A program made the translations under genes and the position numbers. From CAKZSB01 sp964573105 (lineage in GTDB: Bacteria; Pseudomonadota; Gammaproteobacteria; Granulosicoccales; Granulosicoccaceae), in the NCBI GenBank assembly GCA_964573105.1, contig CAZNIS010000024.1, positions 1 through 64,000 on the forward strand: a stretch of 64,000 nt of DNA. Reading direction: 5' to 3'. A model generated the notes under the pieces. That model had not been told where the DNA came from and searched no databases. It saw nothing but the letters and a program-made list of their open reading frames with translations. Position 1 is the first letter of the stretch, and every line of letters starts with the position of its first letter. Shown piece by piece: positions 33,466-42,463 of the stretch.

Positions 33466-35014
33466 TCGATGAACTCCGGTTTGGTTTGTTCAGAGGGGGA
33501 TAGCGATAGCTTTCTGCCGCGACGGTCCAGTCCATATGATTGCGCACGTATTGCTGGCTCGCGTCAGACGGCGGGTTGTAATCCCAGTGTTCCTGATAGC
33601 CTGTCTGCATCGCCCGATGCAATGCCTGGCGGGACTTTTGGGTCGCGATCACTTGCTGGCGCAGTTGTTCGCTATTCCAGCGTGCGGCTACTTCGGCGGC
33701 AAATGACCGGGCTGTTTCTGCATGCTCGGGGTCGGCAGCCAGATTGCATGTCTCGAGCGGGTCATCGACGATGTGATACAACTGTGGTGGATCGCAATCG
33801 CAGTGAATGTATTTATACGAGCCACGGCGGATCATGACCACCGGGTAAGGCGTCATCTCCGCGCAGTATTCGCCAATCGCCTCGTCAATTGGATCGGGCT
33901 CGCCACGCGCCAGCGGCATCAGGTTGCGCCCGTCAATTGGCTCGCCGAAGAGCTCGGCGCCGCCGCCGGCGATGTCGACAAACGTCGGCAACAGATCCAC
34001 CAGCGAACAGGCATTGCTGGCCGTGCCTTGGCCGATACCGGGCCCGGCCATAATCAATGGCACGCGGGCCGAGTGTTCGAAGAAATTCATTTTGTACCAC
34101 AGGCCGCGCTCGCCTAGCATGTCGCCGTGATCGGCGGTCACCACAATGATCGTGTTGTCCAGCTCGTCGATCTCTTCGAGCGTTTTCACGATCAGGCCGA
34201 TCTTGCTGTCAAAGTAGCTGACGTTGGCAAGATAGGCGCGCCTTGCGCGAGCGACCTCTTCATCAGACAGCGCGATGCTGGACGCCTCGATGCCATCGAG
34301 CAGTCGTCGCGAAAACGGATCGTGATCCTGTGGTTGCGGAATGTAGGCCGGCGGATTAATAGTTACGTCGTCATAAAGGTGCCACCACTCCGGACGCGCG
34401 ACGTAGGGGTCGTGCGGGTGGATAAAACTTGCGACCATCAGAAACGGCTGTTGGTGTTCCGGCTGACGCGTTTTCTCTCTCGCGATATCGAACAGCCAGC
34501 GTCGCGCGGCAAAGCCCACTTCATCGTCGTAGTCGATCTGAAACGTCGCCTGTGCCACACCGCTTTCTTTGACGGTTTGCATGTTGTGGTACCACTTGTC
34601 GATGCGCTCGTCGTGGGCTTCCCAATCCGGCGTCCAGGCAAAGTCGGCGGGGTAGATGTCGGTGGTGACGCGATCCTCGAATCCATGCTTTTGATCCGGC
34701 CCGACAAAGTGCATTTTGCCGGACAAGCACGTGCGATAGCCAAGCATGCGCAGATAGTGGGCAAAGGTGGGTACGGTCGAGCGAAACTCTGATGCGTTGT
34801 CATAGGCCGCGATTCGACTGATCAACTGCCCCGACATAAACGCAAATCGCGACGGTGCACACAATGGCGAATTGCAATAGGCGGCATCAAAGCGCATACC
34901 GCGATTCGTCAGCGCATCCATGTTTGGCGTGATCGCAGCAGCGTGCCCGTAGCTTGCGGTAAATTGCGGCGCCAGTTGATCTGCCATTACAACGACAATG
35001 TTCGGTCGTTCCAT
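33455..35014 (-). CDS. betC: Choline-sulfatase
   Basis: A 519-residue cytoplasmic sulfatase. The formylglycine site is CAPSR starting at C52, within SPLCAPSRFAFMSGQ. It closely follows BetC along its length: LSGKMHFVGPDQ, TTDIYPADF, HPHDPYVAR, DHGDMLGERGLWYKMNFFE. It also has the family's characteristic C-terminal tail around WDYNPPSDASQQYVRNHM. It hydrolyses choline-O-sulfate to choline and sulfate. There is no signal peptide, so the ester must be imported. A formylglycine-generating enzyme is required and is not in this window. It lies two bases after the Rieske oxygenase gene. Confidence 0.9.
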   Translation of the reverse strand: MERPNIVVVMADQLAPQFTASYGHAAAITPNMDALTNRGMRFDAAYCNSPLCAPSRFAFMSGQLISRIAAYDNASEFRSTVPTFAHYLRMLGYRTCLSGKMHFVGPDQKHGFEDRVTTDIYPADFAWTPDWEAHDERIDKWYHNMQTVKESGVAQATFQIDYDDEVGFAARRWLFDIAREKTRQPEHQQPFLMVASFIHPHDPYVARPEWWHLYDDVTINPPAYIPQPQDHDPFSRRLLDGIEASSIALSDEEVARARRAYLANVSYFDSKIGLIVKTLEEIDELDNTIIVVTADHGDMLGERGLWYKMNFFEHSARVPLIMAGPGIGQGTASNACSLVDLLPTFVDIAGGGAELFGEPIDGRNLMPLARGEPDPIDEAIGEYCAEMTPYPVVMIRRGSYKYIHCDCDPPQLYHIVDDPLETCNLAADPEHAETARSFAAEVAARWNSEQLRQQVIATQKSRQALHRAMQTGYQEHWDYNPPSDASQQYVRNHMDWTVAAESYRYPPLNKPNRSSSNEA

Positions 35015-35016
35015 GA

Positions 35017-36129
35017 TCAGCCGCGTGCGTAAGCGTCCAGCACCAGGCCATGAAAGTGGTGCAGAGCGTGTTCGGATTTGCCCGAGCCCTCCGGGTCGTG
35101 CACGATCCGCCCCTGCTGAAACGCCGGTGTGTTCATGCCTTTTTGTACGCTTTCCACCAGATTGATATCTTCTACCTGCAGCACTTCATCGAGGTAGCGG
35201 ATCGCATCCAGTTCCATGTCATTGGGCTCTGGCGTCTCCAGATAAAAGTCGTAAGTCTCCAGTGTGCGATCCACGCCCACCGGAATGATGTTCAGCACAA
35301 TCATGCTGGAGCGTCCCGGATAACGCATCAGGCACGTGGTCGGCCACAGCCACCAGACCGCATGCGTCTTGACCGTCGCGGCGGATACGTCGTAGGCGGT
35401 GTTGGGGCTGTTGCCGGCATCTGCCATGTGGCTGGAATAGATACCGTGTGTCGTAACCTTGTAGGTATCCATATCCACCAGATTGCAAAAGTCCTTGTGC
35501 GCGACCGGGCAGTGGTAGCACTCGAGAAAATTGTCGACCACATTCTTCCAGTTCGATTGAATGTCGTAGCTGAGCCGATGGCCGAATGTCAGGTCTGCCA
35601 CATCGGGGGCCCAGTGCATGATTTCCTGCTGCAGGTGACCTGATTGCGCGGCCAGTGACGGTGCCTGTGGATCCAGATTCACAAACACGAACCCGCAAAA
35701 TTCCTCGACCTGAATCTGATCCAGACAGATCTCGTCCTGCTTGAAGTGTTTGAGATTCTGCGTGTGCGGTGCGCCCTGCAGTTGTCCATCCAGCCGATAG
35801 GCCCAGGCGTGGTAGGGGCAGACAATCAGTTGCGTCCTGCCCTCGCCGGACAACAGATGATGTGCGCGGTGTTTGCACACGTTGTAGAACGCTCTCAGTT
35901 CACCGCTTTTGTCGCGCACCACAGCGATCGGCTGGCCGGCGATCTCCGCGGTGATGTAGGCCCCTGGCTCGCGGGTCTTCTCGACGTGGCAGACCCACTG
36001 CCAGCTTCGCCCAAGGATCTGCCGACTGTCAGCATCGAACCACTCGGCACGTGTGTAGGCATCGGCCTGCAGCGATAGCGATGCGGCTGGATCCTGATCA
36101 AAACCGCTGGCGATATCAGTCTGTTTCAC
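35017..36129 (-). CDS. Rieske oxygenase of the quaternary-amine class (CntA/GbcA-like)
   Basis: About 370 residues from GTG 36129 (MKQTDIASGF); the frame runs open to 36450 but the extension has no homology and would cover the divergent promoter. Rieske ligands are C85, H87, C104 and H107. The catalytic iron motif NFLECYHCPVAH gives E203, H206 and H211. Glu stands where most ring-hydroxylating oxygenases have the bridging Asp, as described for carnitine monooxygenase. The size fits CntA (about 370) better than GbcA. Expected chemistry is oxidative cleavage of a quaternary amine to a tertiary amine and an aldehyde. It is the first gene of the seven-gene operon. No reductase partner is adjacent. 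Confidence 0.85.
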   Translation of the reverse strand: MKQTDIASGFDQDPAASLSLQADAYTRAEWFDADSRQILGRSWQWVCHVEKTREPGAYITAEIAGQPIAVVRDKSGELRAFYNVCKHRAHHLLSGEGRTQLIVCPYHAWAYRLDGQLQGAPHTQNLKHFKQDEICLDQIQVEEFCGFVFVNLDPQAPSLAAQSGHLQQEIMHWAPDVADLTFGHRLSYDIQSNWKNVVDNFLECYHCPVAHKDFCNLVDMDTYKVTTHGIYSSHMADAGNSPNTAYDVSAATVKTHAVWWLWPTTCLMRYPGRSSMIVLNIIPVGVDRTLETYDFYLETPEPNDMELDAIRYLDEVLQVEDINLVESVQKGMNTPAFQQGRIVHDPEGSGKSEHALHHFHGLVLDAYARG

Positions 36130-36327
36130 GCTGGTTGGCCCCTCGTCGAAAGCTTGAATCGAATCGGTAGTTAAAAATCTGAAGTTACGCGCATGATACG
36201 CGGTGCACTTGATCTTTTTCGACGTAAACTTGCTTTTTTCGCACACCCGCCGTCGTGCGGACAAGTGCCTGCCCCGCTTGATACGGGCCCGCAATTGCTC
36301 TAGCGCACGCGCCTTTTGGAACACAGC
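36130..36327. promoter_or_regulatory. Divergent promoter region of the quaternary-amine locus
   Basis: 198 bases between two divergent starts, with an AT-rich core (36165-36240). It must contain the promoters of the oxygenase operon and of the DmdA-like gene, and probably the binding sites for the nearby LysR or AraC-type regulators. I could not single out a clear operator. Confidence 0.5.
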
Positions 36328-37431
36328 ATGGCGCAGATCGGCCCCAATACCAGACTTCGCGTTTCGCCCTTTTATGAAGCAACTGTGGCCGAGGGTGTAG
36401 AGGCCTTTTCGCCGTATAACAAAATGCTGATGCCGGTATCCTATGGACACCCGGAAGCCGAGTACCGACGGCTTAAAAACGGTGTGTGTCTTTGGGATGT
36501 CGGCGTCGAACGCCAGGTGCGATTGTGCGGGCCGGACGCCGTCCGCCTCGCGCAGGTACTATCGGTTCGCGATCTGTCCGGCTGTGCGGTCAATCAGGGC
36601 AAGTATGTGCCGATGTGCGATCACCGCGGCGTGTTGATCAATGACCCCATCGTTTTAAAGCTCGCCGCAGACCACTGGTGGCTGTCGATCGCCGACAACA
36701 ACATGTTGCTGTGGGCTCGCGCAATCGCTTGCGAACGCGGGTTTGCCGTCGACATTGACGAGCCCGATGTCTCGCCGCTGGCGGTGCAGGGACCCGCCGC
36801 CGAGAATGTGGTCGCCGCCGTATTTGGTGACTGGGTGCGGCAGATAAAATTCTTCTGGTTTGCCGATGCCGAGATCGACGGCATGCCGCTAAAAATTGCC
36901 CGCTCCGGTTACTCGGGGCAGGGTGGTTTCGAGCTCTACCTGATGGACGGCAGCCGCGGCACCGATCTGTGGAACATCGTGCGCGAGGCGGGAAAGCCTT
37001 GGGATATAGGCCCTGGCAATCCCAATCCGGCCGAGCGCATCGAATCCGGCATGCTGTCATTTGGCGGCGATACCGATGATCAGACCAATCCATTTGAAGT
37101 GCGACTCGACAGGTACGTCGATCTGGATCTTGATGATGACGTCATCGGCATCAAAGCACTTCGTCAATTGCAGGCAAACGGTATCACCCGCCATCAGCTG
37201 GGCGTGGTGTTCGATGATCCCGCACCACAACCCGGTCACGCGATCTGGTACGACGTCACTGCCAATGGGGCACCGGTCGGCAGTATGACCAACGGCATCT
37301 GGTCGCCAGACTTGCAGCGGTTTATCGGCTACGTGCTGGTAAATCGGGATGTTCAGCCAGGCGATCGAGTCGTGGTCCATAAACACGACAAGCTCTTTGA
37401 TGCGACTGTCTGCGACTTGCCGTTTGTGTAA
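36328..37431 (+). CDS. DmdA/GcvT-like tetrahydrofolate-dependent demethylase
   Basis: A 367-residue aminomethyltransferase-family protein, started at ATG 36328 (MAQIGPNT). It tracks dimethylsulfoniopropionate demethylase DmdA closely: YNKMLMPVSY, LWDVGVERQV, DVSPLAVQGP, and ARSGYSGQGGFELYL. GcvT-fold proteins hand a methyl group to tetrahydrofolate. The substrate could be DMSP, dimethylglycine-like amines or another methylated osmolyte. Divergence from a quaternary-amine oxygenase operon favours a methylated-amine role as much as DMSP; the sequence alone does not decide. Confidence 0.78.
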   Translation: MAQIGPNTRLRVSPFYEATVAEGVEAFSPYNKMLMPVSYGHPEAEYRRLKNGVCLWDVGVERQVRLCGPDAVRLAQVLSVRDLSGCAVNQGKYVPMCDHRGVLINDPIVLKLAADHWWLSIADNNMLLWARAIACERGFAVDIDEPDVSPLAVQGPAAENVVAAVFGDWVRQIKFFWFADAEIDGMPLKIARSGYSGQGGFELYLMDGSRGTDLWNIVREAGKPWDIGPGNPNPAERIESGMLSFGGDTDDQTNPFEVRLDRYVDLDLDDDVIGIKALRQLQANGITRHQLGVVFDDPAPQPGHAIWYDVTANGAPVGSMTNGIWSPDLQRFIGYVLVNRDVQPGDRVVVHKHDKLFDATVCDLPFV

Positions 37432-37479
37432 CGCGCGATTGCGTTAGTATCCACCCATACCCGTCGATGCAGGATTCGC

Positions 37480-38385
37480 ATGCGCTTCAACGGTTTTGAT
37501 CTCAATCAGGCGCTGTGTCTCGATGCACTGTTAAACGAACGCAGCGTCAGTCGGGCTGCTGCCCGTGTGCATTTGAGCCAGTCGGCGATGAGCGCGGTAC
37601 TCGCGCAACTGCGAGACTACTTTCACGATCCGCTGCTGGTGCGCTCGGGTCGCAAGCTGGTGCTGACACCGTTTGCGCAAACGCTGGTCGGGCCGGTCGG
37701 CGACTTTCTGGCAAGCGCCCACGCGCTGACCGCGTTGACACCAAATCAGGCACCGACCGACGTCGATCGAGAGCTGCGCATTGCAGCCTCAGACTTTTCC
37801 GTGCAGGCGTTTCTCGCCATCGCGATCCAGCAGCTCGCCGCACAAATGCCTGGGCTGCGCTTTGATGTGCTGCCACTGACCAACAATAGTGGCGCGGCGC
37901 TGAAATCCGGCGAACTGGATATCGTCTTTGCCGGTCAGGTGCTCAACGTTGGCCTTCCACCCAGCGAGCTGTTGCTGGAGGACCGCTTCGTCTGCGTAGT
38001 CTGCAAGGCGCACGGCATCAAGGCAAAGAAGATCAGTGCCAGGCAATACATTGGCAGCGATCATGTGGTGATGCGCTACTTCGAGCATCGCCTCGCGTTC
38101 GAGGACGAAGAGGCGCTGCGCCGTCAGGGGCTGACTCGCCGCCAGCGCGTGGCGGTATCGTCGGTTAATCAGATCGCGCCACTGATTGTCGGCACCCGAT
38201 TGATCGGAACCGTGCCACAGCGTATCGCGACAACGCTGGTCGAGCGCTGGCCGCTGCGATTGATGCCGTTTCCTTTTGAACAGGAGCCGATTCGACACTA
38301 TGCCTACTGGCACGAAAGCCGAGTGCAGGATCCGGTAATCGCGCGCTTTATGGATGCAGTTCGAGCGGTGGCAGCCAGCAATTAA
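37480..38385 (+). CDS. LysR-family transcriptional regulator
   Basis: A 301-residue regulator. The N-terminal winged helix-turn-helix has SVSRAAARVHLSQSAMSAVLAQLR and the following HDPLLVRSGRKLVLTP. An effector-binding domain fills residues 90-300. It resembles the NodD/NahR branch (few-residue N-terminus RFNGFDLNQALCLDALL). It lies 48 bases downstream of the DmdA-like gene in the same direction and probably controls it or the divergent operon. Confidence 0.9.
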   Translation: MRFNGFDLNQALCLDALLNERSVSRAAARVHLSQSAMSAVLAQLRDYFHDPLLVRSGRKLVLTPFAQTLVGPVGDFLASAHALTALTPNQAPTDVDRELRIAASDFSVQAFLAIAIQQLAAQMPGLRFDVLPLTNNSGAALKSGELDIVFAGQVLNVGLPPSELLLEDRFVCVVCKAHGIKAKKISARQYIGSDHVVMRYFEHRLAFEDEEALRRQGLTRRQRVAVSSVNQIAPLIVGTRLIGTVPQRIATTLVERWPLRLMPFPFEQEPIRHYAYWHESRVQDPVIARFMDAVRAVAASN

Positions 38386-38458
38386 ACTACATTGATGGGC
38401 AACCTGCTATTGCGGGCGTCTGCAACGTGAGCCAGGCGGGTCAATCGCTAATGGCGAA

Positions 38459-39559
38459 CTAATAAAAATTTTCCACCCGGGGATGATTCCTCAAAACATC
38501 CGGCCGGTAGGCCGGCTGTTGTTGCTGGTAGCGCAATTCCAGATCGTCGCAGAGCCAGGAATCGTCGGTTGCGCGCCACCGGATGTAGTCGCCCCGGTGT
38601 TTTGGCAGCCAGAAAAACCCAAAACCGGTGCGCTCGTTGTGCTGCTGGCCAGTCGCGATATTCGGCACGATGTCTACCTCAGTGGTGTCAAACTGAAAAC
38701 CAACGCGCGCTGCACTGCACTGATCGATCATCCATTGCAGTGCGGTGTCTGACAAGCCCGTTTCGACGTAACCGCCACCAATGTCTGAGTGAACACCGGG
38801 AAACCATCGCTGCTCAATCACTTGTTCGTCGGGTCTGCTTGTCTCGTCCCAAAGCACGGGTTGAAAGCTGCGTCGGTTTTCATCAATTGAGAGCGCGTGA
38901 AAACCGAAAGGGGTGCGGTGACTTAAAGTGGTATCGTGAAATTTGTGTCTGAATGGATTAAACACATCAGTGATACCGGGTAAACCCAGACTTTCGACGG
39001 TATCGAACACACCGACTGCGTGTGGTACCGCATCAGCGCATGCGAACTTTTCCCGAAACTCGCGTGCAGCCGTTTCGCGCTCGTTGCGATCGGCTATCTG
39101 ATAAGTCTTGACGGCCTGCTCGGCAATTTGCCAGCGTAGTTTTGCGACGTCTTGATCGTCGTCTCGGTCCGAACCGGTTCGAATATTGAGGCCACTCTGA
39201 TCTGCCTGAGGAACGCCAACGGTACTCAACACGCCGCCGACACTGCGCACGGTATAGGCGCCACGGCTAAAGCCAAAGCAGCCGATCTGCGATCCGGGTT
39301 CATAGCAGCGCAGAATAAAGTTGTAGCACTCGGTGATGTTCCTGGAAATTCCAAGCCCGGTACCCTTCGATAAAAGATCACGTACCGGCGAATCGCCATC
39401 GGCACCCAGGCCATGGTCATAAAAAGCGCGTTGATCCGTTTTGGTTGGATCGGCCTTTTTGGCCGCCTTGTACATTTTGTGAATGTTGGTCGAACTGCCA
39501 TCCCTGCGGACACCACGCTGTCCGGTCCCGTCTGAAAAGATAAGAATCTTGCGCGCCAC
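38459..39559 (-). CDS. DUF2235 (Tle1-type) alpha/beta hydrolase
   Basis: A 366-residue protein with the family start SDGTGQRG, the nucleophile elbow GFSRGAYTVR and the segment HSDIGGGY. Start is GTG. DUF2235 includes type VI secretion phospholipase effectors (Tle1) and many stand-alone proteins. There is no VgrG, PAAR, immunity or secretion gene nearby and no signal peptide, so a cytoplasmic hydrolase is more likely here. Substrate unknown. Confidence 0.82.
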   Translation of the reverse strand: MARKILIFSDGTGQRGVRRDGSSTNIHKMYKAAKKADPTKTDQRAFYDHGLGADGDSPVRDLLSKGTGLGISRNITECYNFILRCYEPGSQIGCFGFSRGAYTVRSVGGVLSTVGVPQADQSGLNIRTGSDRDDDQDVAKLRWQIAEQAVKTYQIADRNERETAAREFREKFACADAVPHAVGVFDTVESLGLPGITDVFNPFRHKFHDTTLSHRTPFGFHALSIDENRRSFQPVLWDETSRPDEQVIEQRWFPGVHSDIGGGYVETGLSDTALQWMIDQCSAARVGFQFDTTEVDIVPNIATGQQHNERTGFGFFWLPKHRGDYIRWRATDDSWLCDDLELRYQQQQPAYRPDVLRNHPRVENFY

Positions 39560-39607
39560 AACAGTGCCTCTTGCTGTTACTGGTCAATCAGCTACCGTGA
39601 GCCGAAC

Positions 39608-39898
39608 CTACAATCCTTCGAATATTCTCACGTCTCGATCAGCACCCCCATCGAGTGCCTCGAGGGCTGCCTGGTAGTCAGCGCTGCGGTAGGCGGCCCT
39701 GGCTTTTTCCAGGCTCTCAAACTCGATCAGAACGGTTTGTTGTGACACACCGTTTTCATGTGCGTCTATCTCGTTCGTACTGGCGATGACGGTACCGCCA
39801 GCCTTGACGATTGCCGGGCCCGCCAACGCCAGGTAGGCCTGTCTTTTCTCAGGGTCGGCCGGTGACCGGTGTGCGCTTAAAAAATAGCCTTTGGGCAT
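39608..39898 (-). CDS. DUF1330 family small protein
   Basis: A 96-residue protein, started at ATG 39898 (MPKGYFLSAH). It has the ferredoxin-like alpha/beta plan of DUF1330: a beta strand at the start, VKAGGTVIAS, TVLIEFESLEKARAAYRSADYQ. Such small dimeric proteins are found in many bacteria with no settled function. It is followed 48 bases later by the DUF2235 hydrolase on the same strand, possibly co-transcribed. Confidence 0.8.
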   Translation of the reverse strand: MPKGYFLSAHRSPADPEKRQAYLALAGPAIVKAGGTVIASTNEIDAHENGVSQQTVLIEFESLEKARAAYRSADYQAALEALDGGADRDVRIFEGL

Positions 39899-40202
39899 GG
39901 CAGTCTCTCGTGCTGTTTGAACAGGAACTGGAACTTGCGATACACGGTGAATATAGACACCTCGCCGCTGGATATTCAACCAGCGCATCGTCCGACATGT
40001 CGTGGCGCCCTGTCCACTGAACCACTGGAACCGTGCGATCGCCCTGCAGTGTGGGGCGTGCCGGCATGACCATCGCCTCTCGAACCGGCCCATTGCAATC
40101 TCGTATATTGGTAGCCATGCTGATAATTGAGGTCGACGCGATCTGCGTCGGCACCAGGCTCAGACGCTTGCACTGGCCTGCAATGAACAGAGGAAGTCCA
40201 CT
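39899..40202. promoter_or_regulatory. Divergent intergenic region
   Basis: 304 bases between the DUF1330 and beta-propeller genes. A 6-bp hairpin CGACGC-GATCT-GCGTCG lies at 40134-40150, and AGAGGAAG precedes the plus-strand start. I see nothing else. Confidence 0.4.
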
Positions 40203-42266
40203 ATGCCGAACCTGCTGGTTTGCCCTGTCAACCCGAACAACCTTCGTTTTTCTGCAGCGCTACGCTGTTCGAACTCTGCATGGCGGTTCTGGCAATCGCT
40301 TGCACTTGTCTTTGCTGTGAGCCTCTTGTGCGCACCTATGGCAATAGCGTCTGAAACCGTAATGGTTGGACTGGACAGCAACGACGCCTATCCGCGTAAC
40401 TCAACTGCCGCCGGTCGCGTTGCCGTCTCTGCCGACGGACGCTTCATGGCATTTCAGGCGCGCGGCGCATACGCTGAGCCACAGGAGCAGGGGGTGCAAC
40501 ACATCTTCTGGCGTGATCTGGTTACCGGGGAGACGGTGAATATTCACGTCGGGCCGGATGGGGCTGCCGGCAATGACGACGCGTGGCTGCCATCGATGAG
40601 CGACGATGGCCAGCTGGTAGCATTCATATCGCTGGCGACCAATCTGGGTTCGGACGATCCCAAAGGCTGGCCGGATATCTTTTTGTATCGGCGCCAAAAC
40701 AACACATTGATTCGAGTAACGGTACGCGAGACTCAGTCGGATAATCCGTTTCCGCAGTTCGCTGTACCGTATCTAAGCGGTGATGGAACGACGATCGCAT
40801 TTGTTGCTGACGAGGAGGAGTACGGCTTCGATGGTGAATTGCGCGATACCCTCTATCTTTACGCGGTAGCAACCGGCGTGATCAGCTCCCCCAGCTTCGA
40901 CTCGGGTAGTCGACGCCTGAACCGACGGGTGGATCTAAAAGGCATCTCTGACGATGGCAAAAAGCTATTGATAGCCACGACACAATCACTGGACCCGGCG
41001 GATCAGTCAAGCCGAAGCGTCTACCTCTATGATTTAACCAGTGATACTTTTACGTGGGTGTCTCAGAACGAAGTATCCAGCAGCTATAGTGCCGGTGCTT
41101 TTGGCGCGTCCATGACGGGTGATGCCAAATATGTGGTGTTCAGTTCCATGCAACCCTTTGTCGCAGAGGATGCCGACTCGACGCTCGACTTCATGTTGCG
41201 CAACCTGGAAAATGGCCAGACTCGTGTGGTGACTGTTGATGGAGATGGTAATCACACAGCAGATCAGGCGAATCCAATCGATCCGGGTATTAGCGACGAC
41301 GGGCAATTGGTTGCTTTCAGTAGCGTACAACCCGACTTCGCCGACAACGCACCGGACAGAGTAGTGAATTTGTATGTTTACGACAATGCAACTGAGCAAA
41401 CCAGCGTCATCTCCACACTGCCGGACGGCAGCTTTTCCGATCGTCAGGCAAACGGTGCCGCAGTCTTTGCAGCGGCGGGCCGATACGTCTTTTTTGGCTC
41501 AGGTGACGGACAGCTGGATGCAGAGCGTGATGAATCGGTCAGTGGCGGCACCGCGCTGTATCGGCTGGACCGCGGTCTGAGCTGCGTCGATGGCGAGGGT
41601 CAGCCGCTTACCGTCCAGGTCAAAACCGGTCAGTGGTATCAACTGGCCATACCCTGTATCGCAGCTGACGGCGCCAATACCGTACAGGCGATTCTGGCCG
41701 ATGATCTGGCAGGTTCTTACGGGGTTGACTGGTGGGTTTTTGTATTCGAGCAGGGCAGTTACCGCCAGCTCGAACTGACAGACGAGTTGCTGCCTGGCGT
41801 TAGCTTCTGGCTGCAGCATCAGGGCAGCGGCAGTGCCGTACTCGACATGCCCGCGGGCAGCCGCAGCGTCGCCACTAATTTCAACCAGCGAGACGCCTGT
41901 CTATCCGATACTGGCTGCTATGCGATACCCGTCGGCACGGCACCTGCGAATTCCGGCACAAGCTGGAGCATGAACGGCAACCCGCTGATCAATCCGGCCG
42001 GGGCCGACCTTGGCGACTTACGCATAACTACAGACACAGGCACCTGCTCACTCGAAGGCGGTTGCACGCTGGATGCAGCACAACGCGCCGACGTGACGCT
42101 GGATCGAGTTTACAGCTGGCAGGGTGGAGAGAGTTACCAGAGCCTGTCGGTCGATGCCGGTTTGCAGACGTGGCAGGGTGCGTGGATTGGCGCGTTGCCA
42201 GGTGCCATGGACAACCAGACGAGATTCAACTTTCCCGAACGTCCGACAACTGACCCCTCGCCCTGA
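40203..42266 (+). CDS. Secreted TolB-like beta-propeller protein with shared C-terminal domain
   Basis: A 687-residue exported protein with a signal-like hydrophobic segment ending PMAIAS near residue 50. Residues 70-450 contain about seven PD40/TolB-type blades, each with a core such as VAVSADGRFMAFQ, MSDDGQLVAFI, LSGDGTTIAFV and ISDDGQLVAFS. From about residue 474 the sequence matches the C-terminus of the M23 protein at 652-2232: a start like W-Q-L-x-x-P, YG-x-DW, LLPGVSFWLQ, two Cys pairs and TWQGAW. It has no membrane anchor at its end. It stands as a single gene; function unknown. Confidence 0.78.
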   Translation: MPNLLVCPVNPNNLRFSAALRCSNSAWRFWQSLALVFAVSLLCAPMAIASETVMVGLDSNDAYPRNSTAAGRVAVSADGRFMAFQARGAYAEPQEQGVQHIFWRDLVTGETVNIHVGPDGAAGNDDAWLPSMSDDGQLVAFISLATNLGSDDPKGWPDIFLYRRQNNTLIRVTVRETQSDNPFPQFAVPYLSGDGTTIAFVADEEEYGFDGELRDTLYLYAVATGVISSPSFDSGSRRLNRRVDLKGISDDGKKLLIATTQSLDPADQSSRSVYLYDLTSDTFTWVSQNEVSSSYSAGAFGASMTGDAKYVVFSSMQPFVAEDADSTLDFMLRNLENGQTRVVTVDGDGNHTADQANPIDPGISDDGQLVAFSSVQPDFADNAPDRVVNLYVYDNATEQTSVISTLPDGSFSDRQANGAAVFAAAGRYVFFGSGDGQLDAERDESVSGGTALYRLDRGLSCVDGEGQPLTVQVKTGQWYQLAIPCIAADGANTVQAILADDLAGSYGVDWWVFVFEQGSYRQLELTDELLPGVSFWLQHQGSGSAVLDMPAGSRSVATNFNQRDACLSDTGCYAIPVGTAPANSGTSWSMNGNPLINPAGADLGDLRITTDTGTCSLEGGCTLDAAQRADVTLDRVYSWQGGESYQSLSVDAGLQTWQGAWIGALPGAMDNQTRFNFPERPTTDPSP

Positions 42267-42463
42267 CGTTGTACTGAGCTGTTTCCCGATTCAAGCGGCA
42301 CGGGGTTCGCCGCTTGTAGCAATCGCCGCCGCTGGCAGTCAGCCCGACGGCAAGTGCGACAAATGATGAATCGATAACATCAATGGTAATCATTCAGCAA
42401 TATCAATTTTACAAATAGCCGAATCTCTATCAGACTGCTCCCTGTCCTGTTGGGAGTCTGCCA

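Noticed and set aside
36130..36450. N-terminal extension of the quaternary-amine oxygenase
   Set aside because: Open in frame, but basic and Cys/Arg-rich without homology. It would cover the divergent promoter and overlap the DmdA-like gene.
38459..39559. Type VI secretion effector module
   Set aside because: No VgrG, PAAR, Hcp, adaptor or immunity gene lies within reach.
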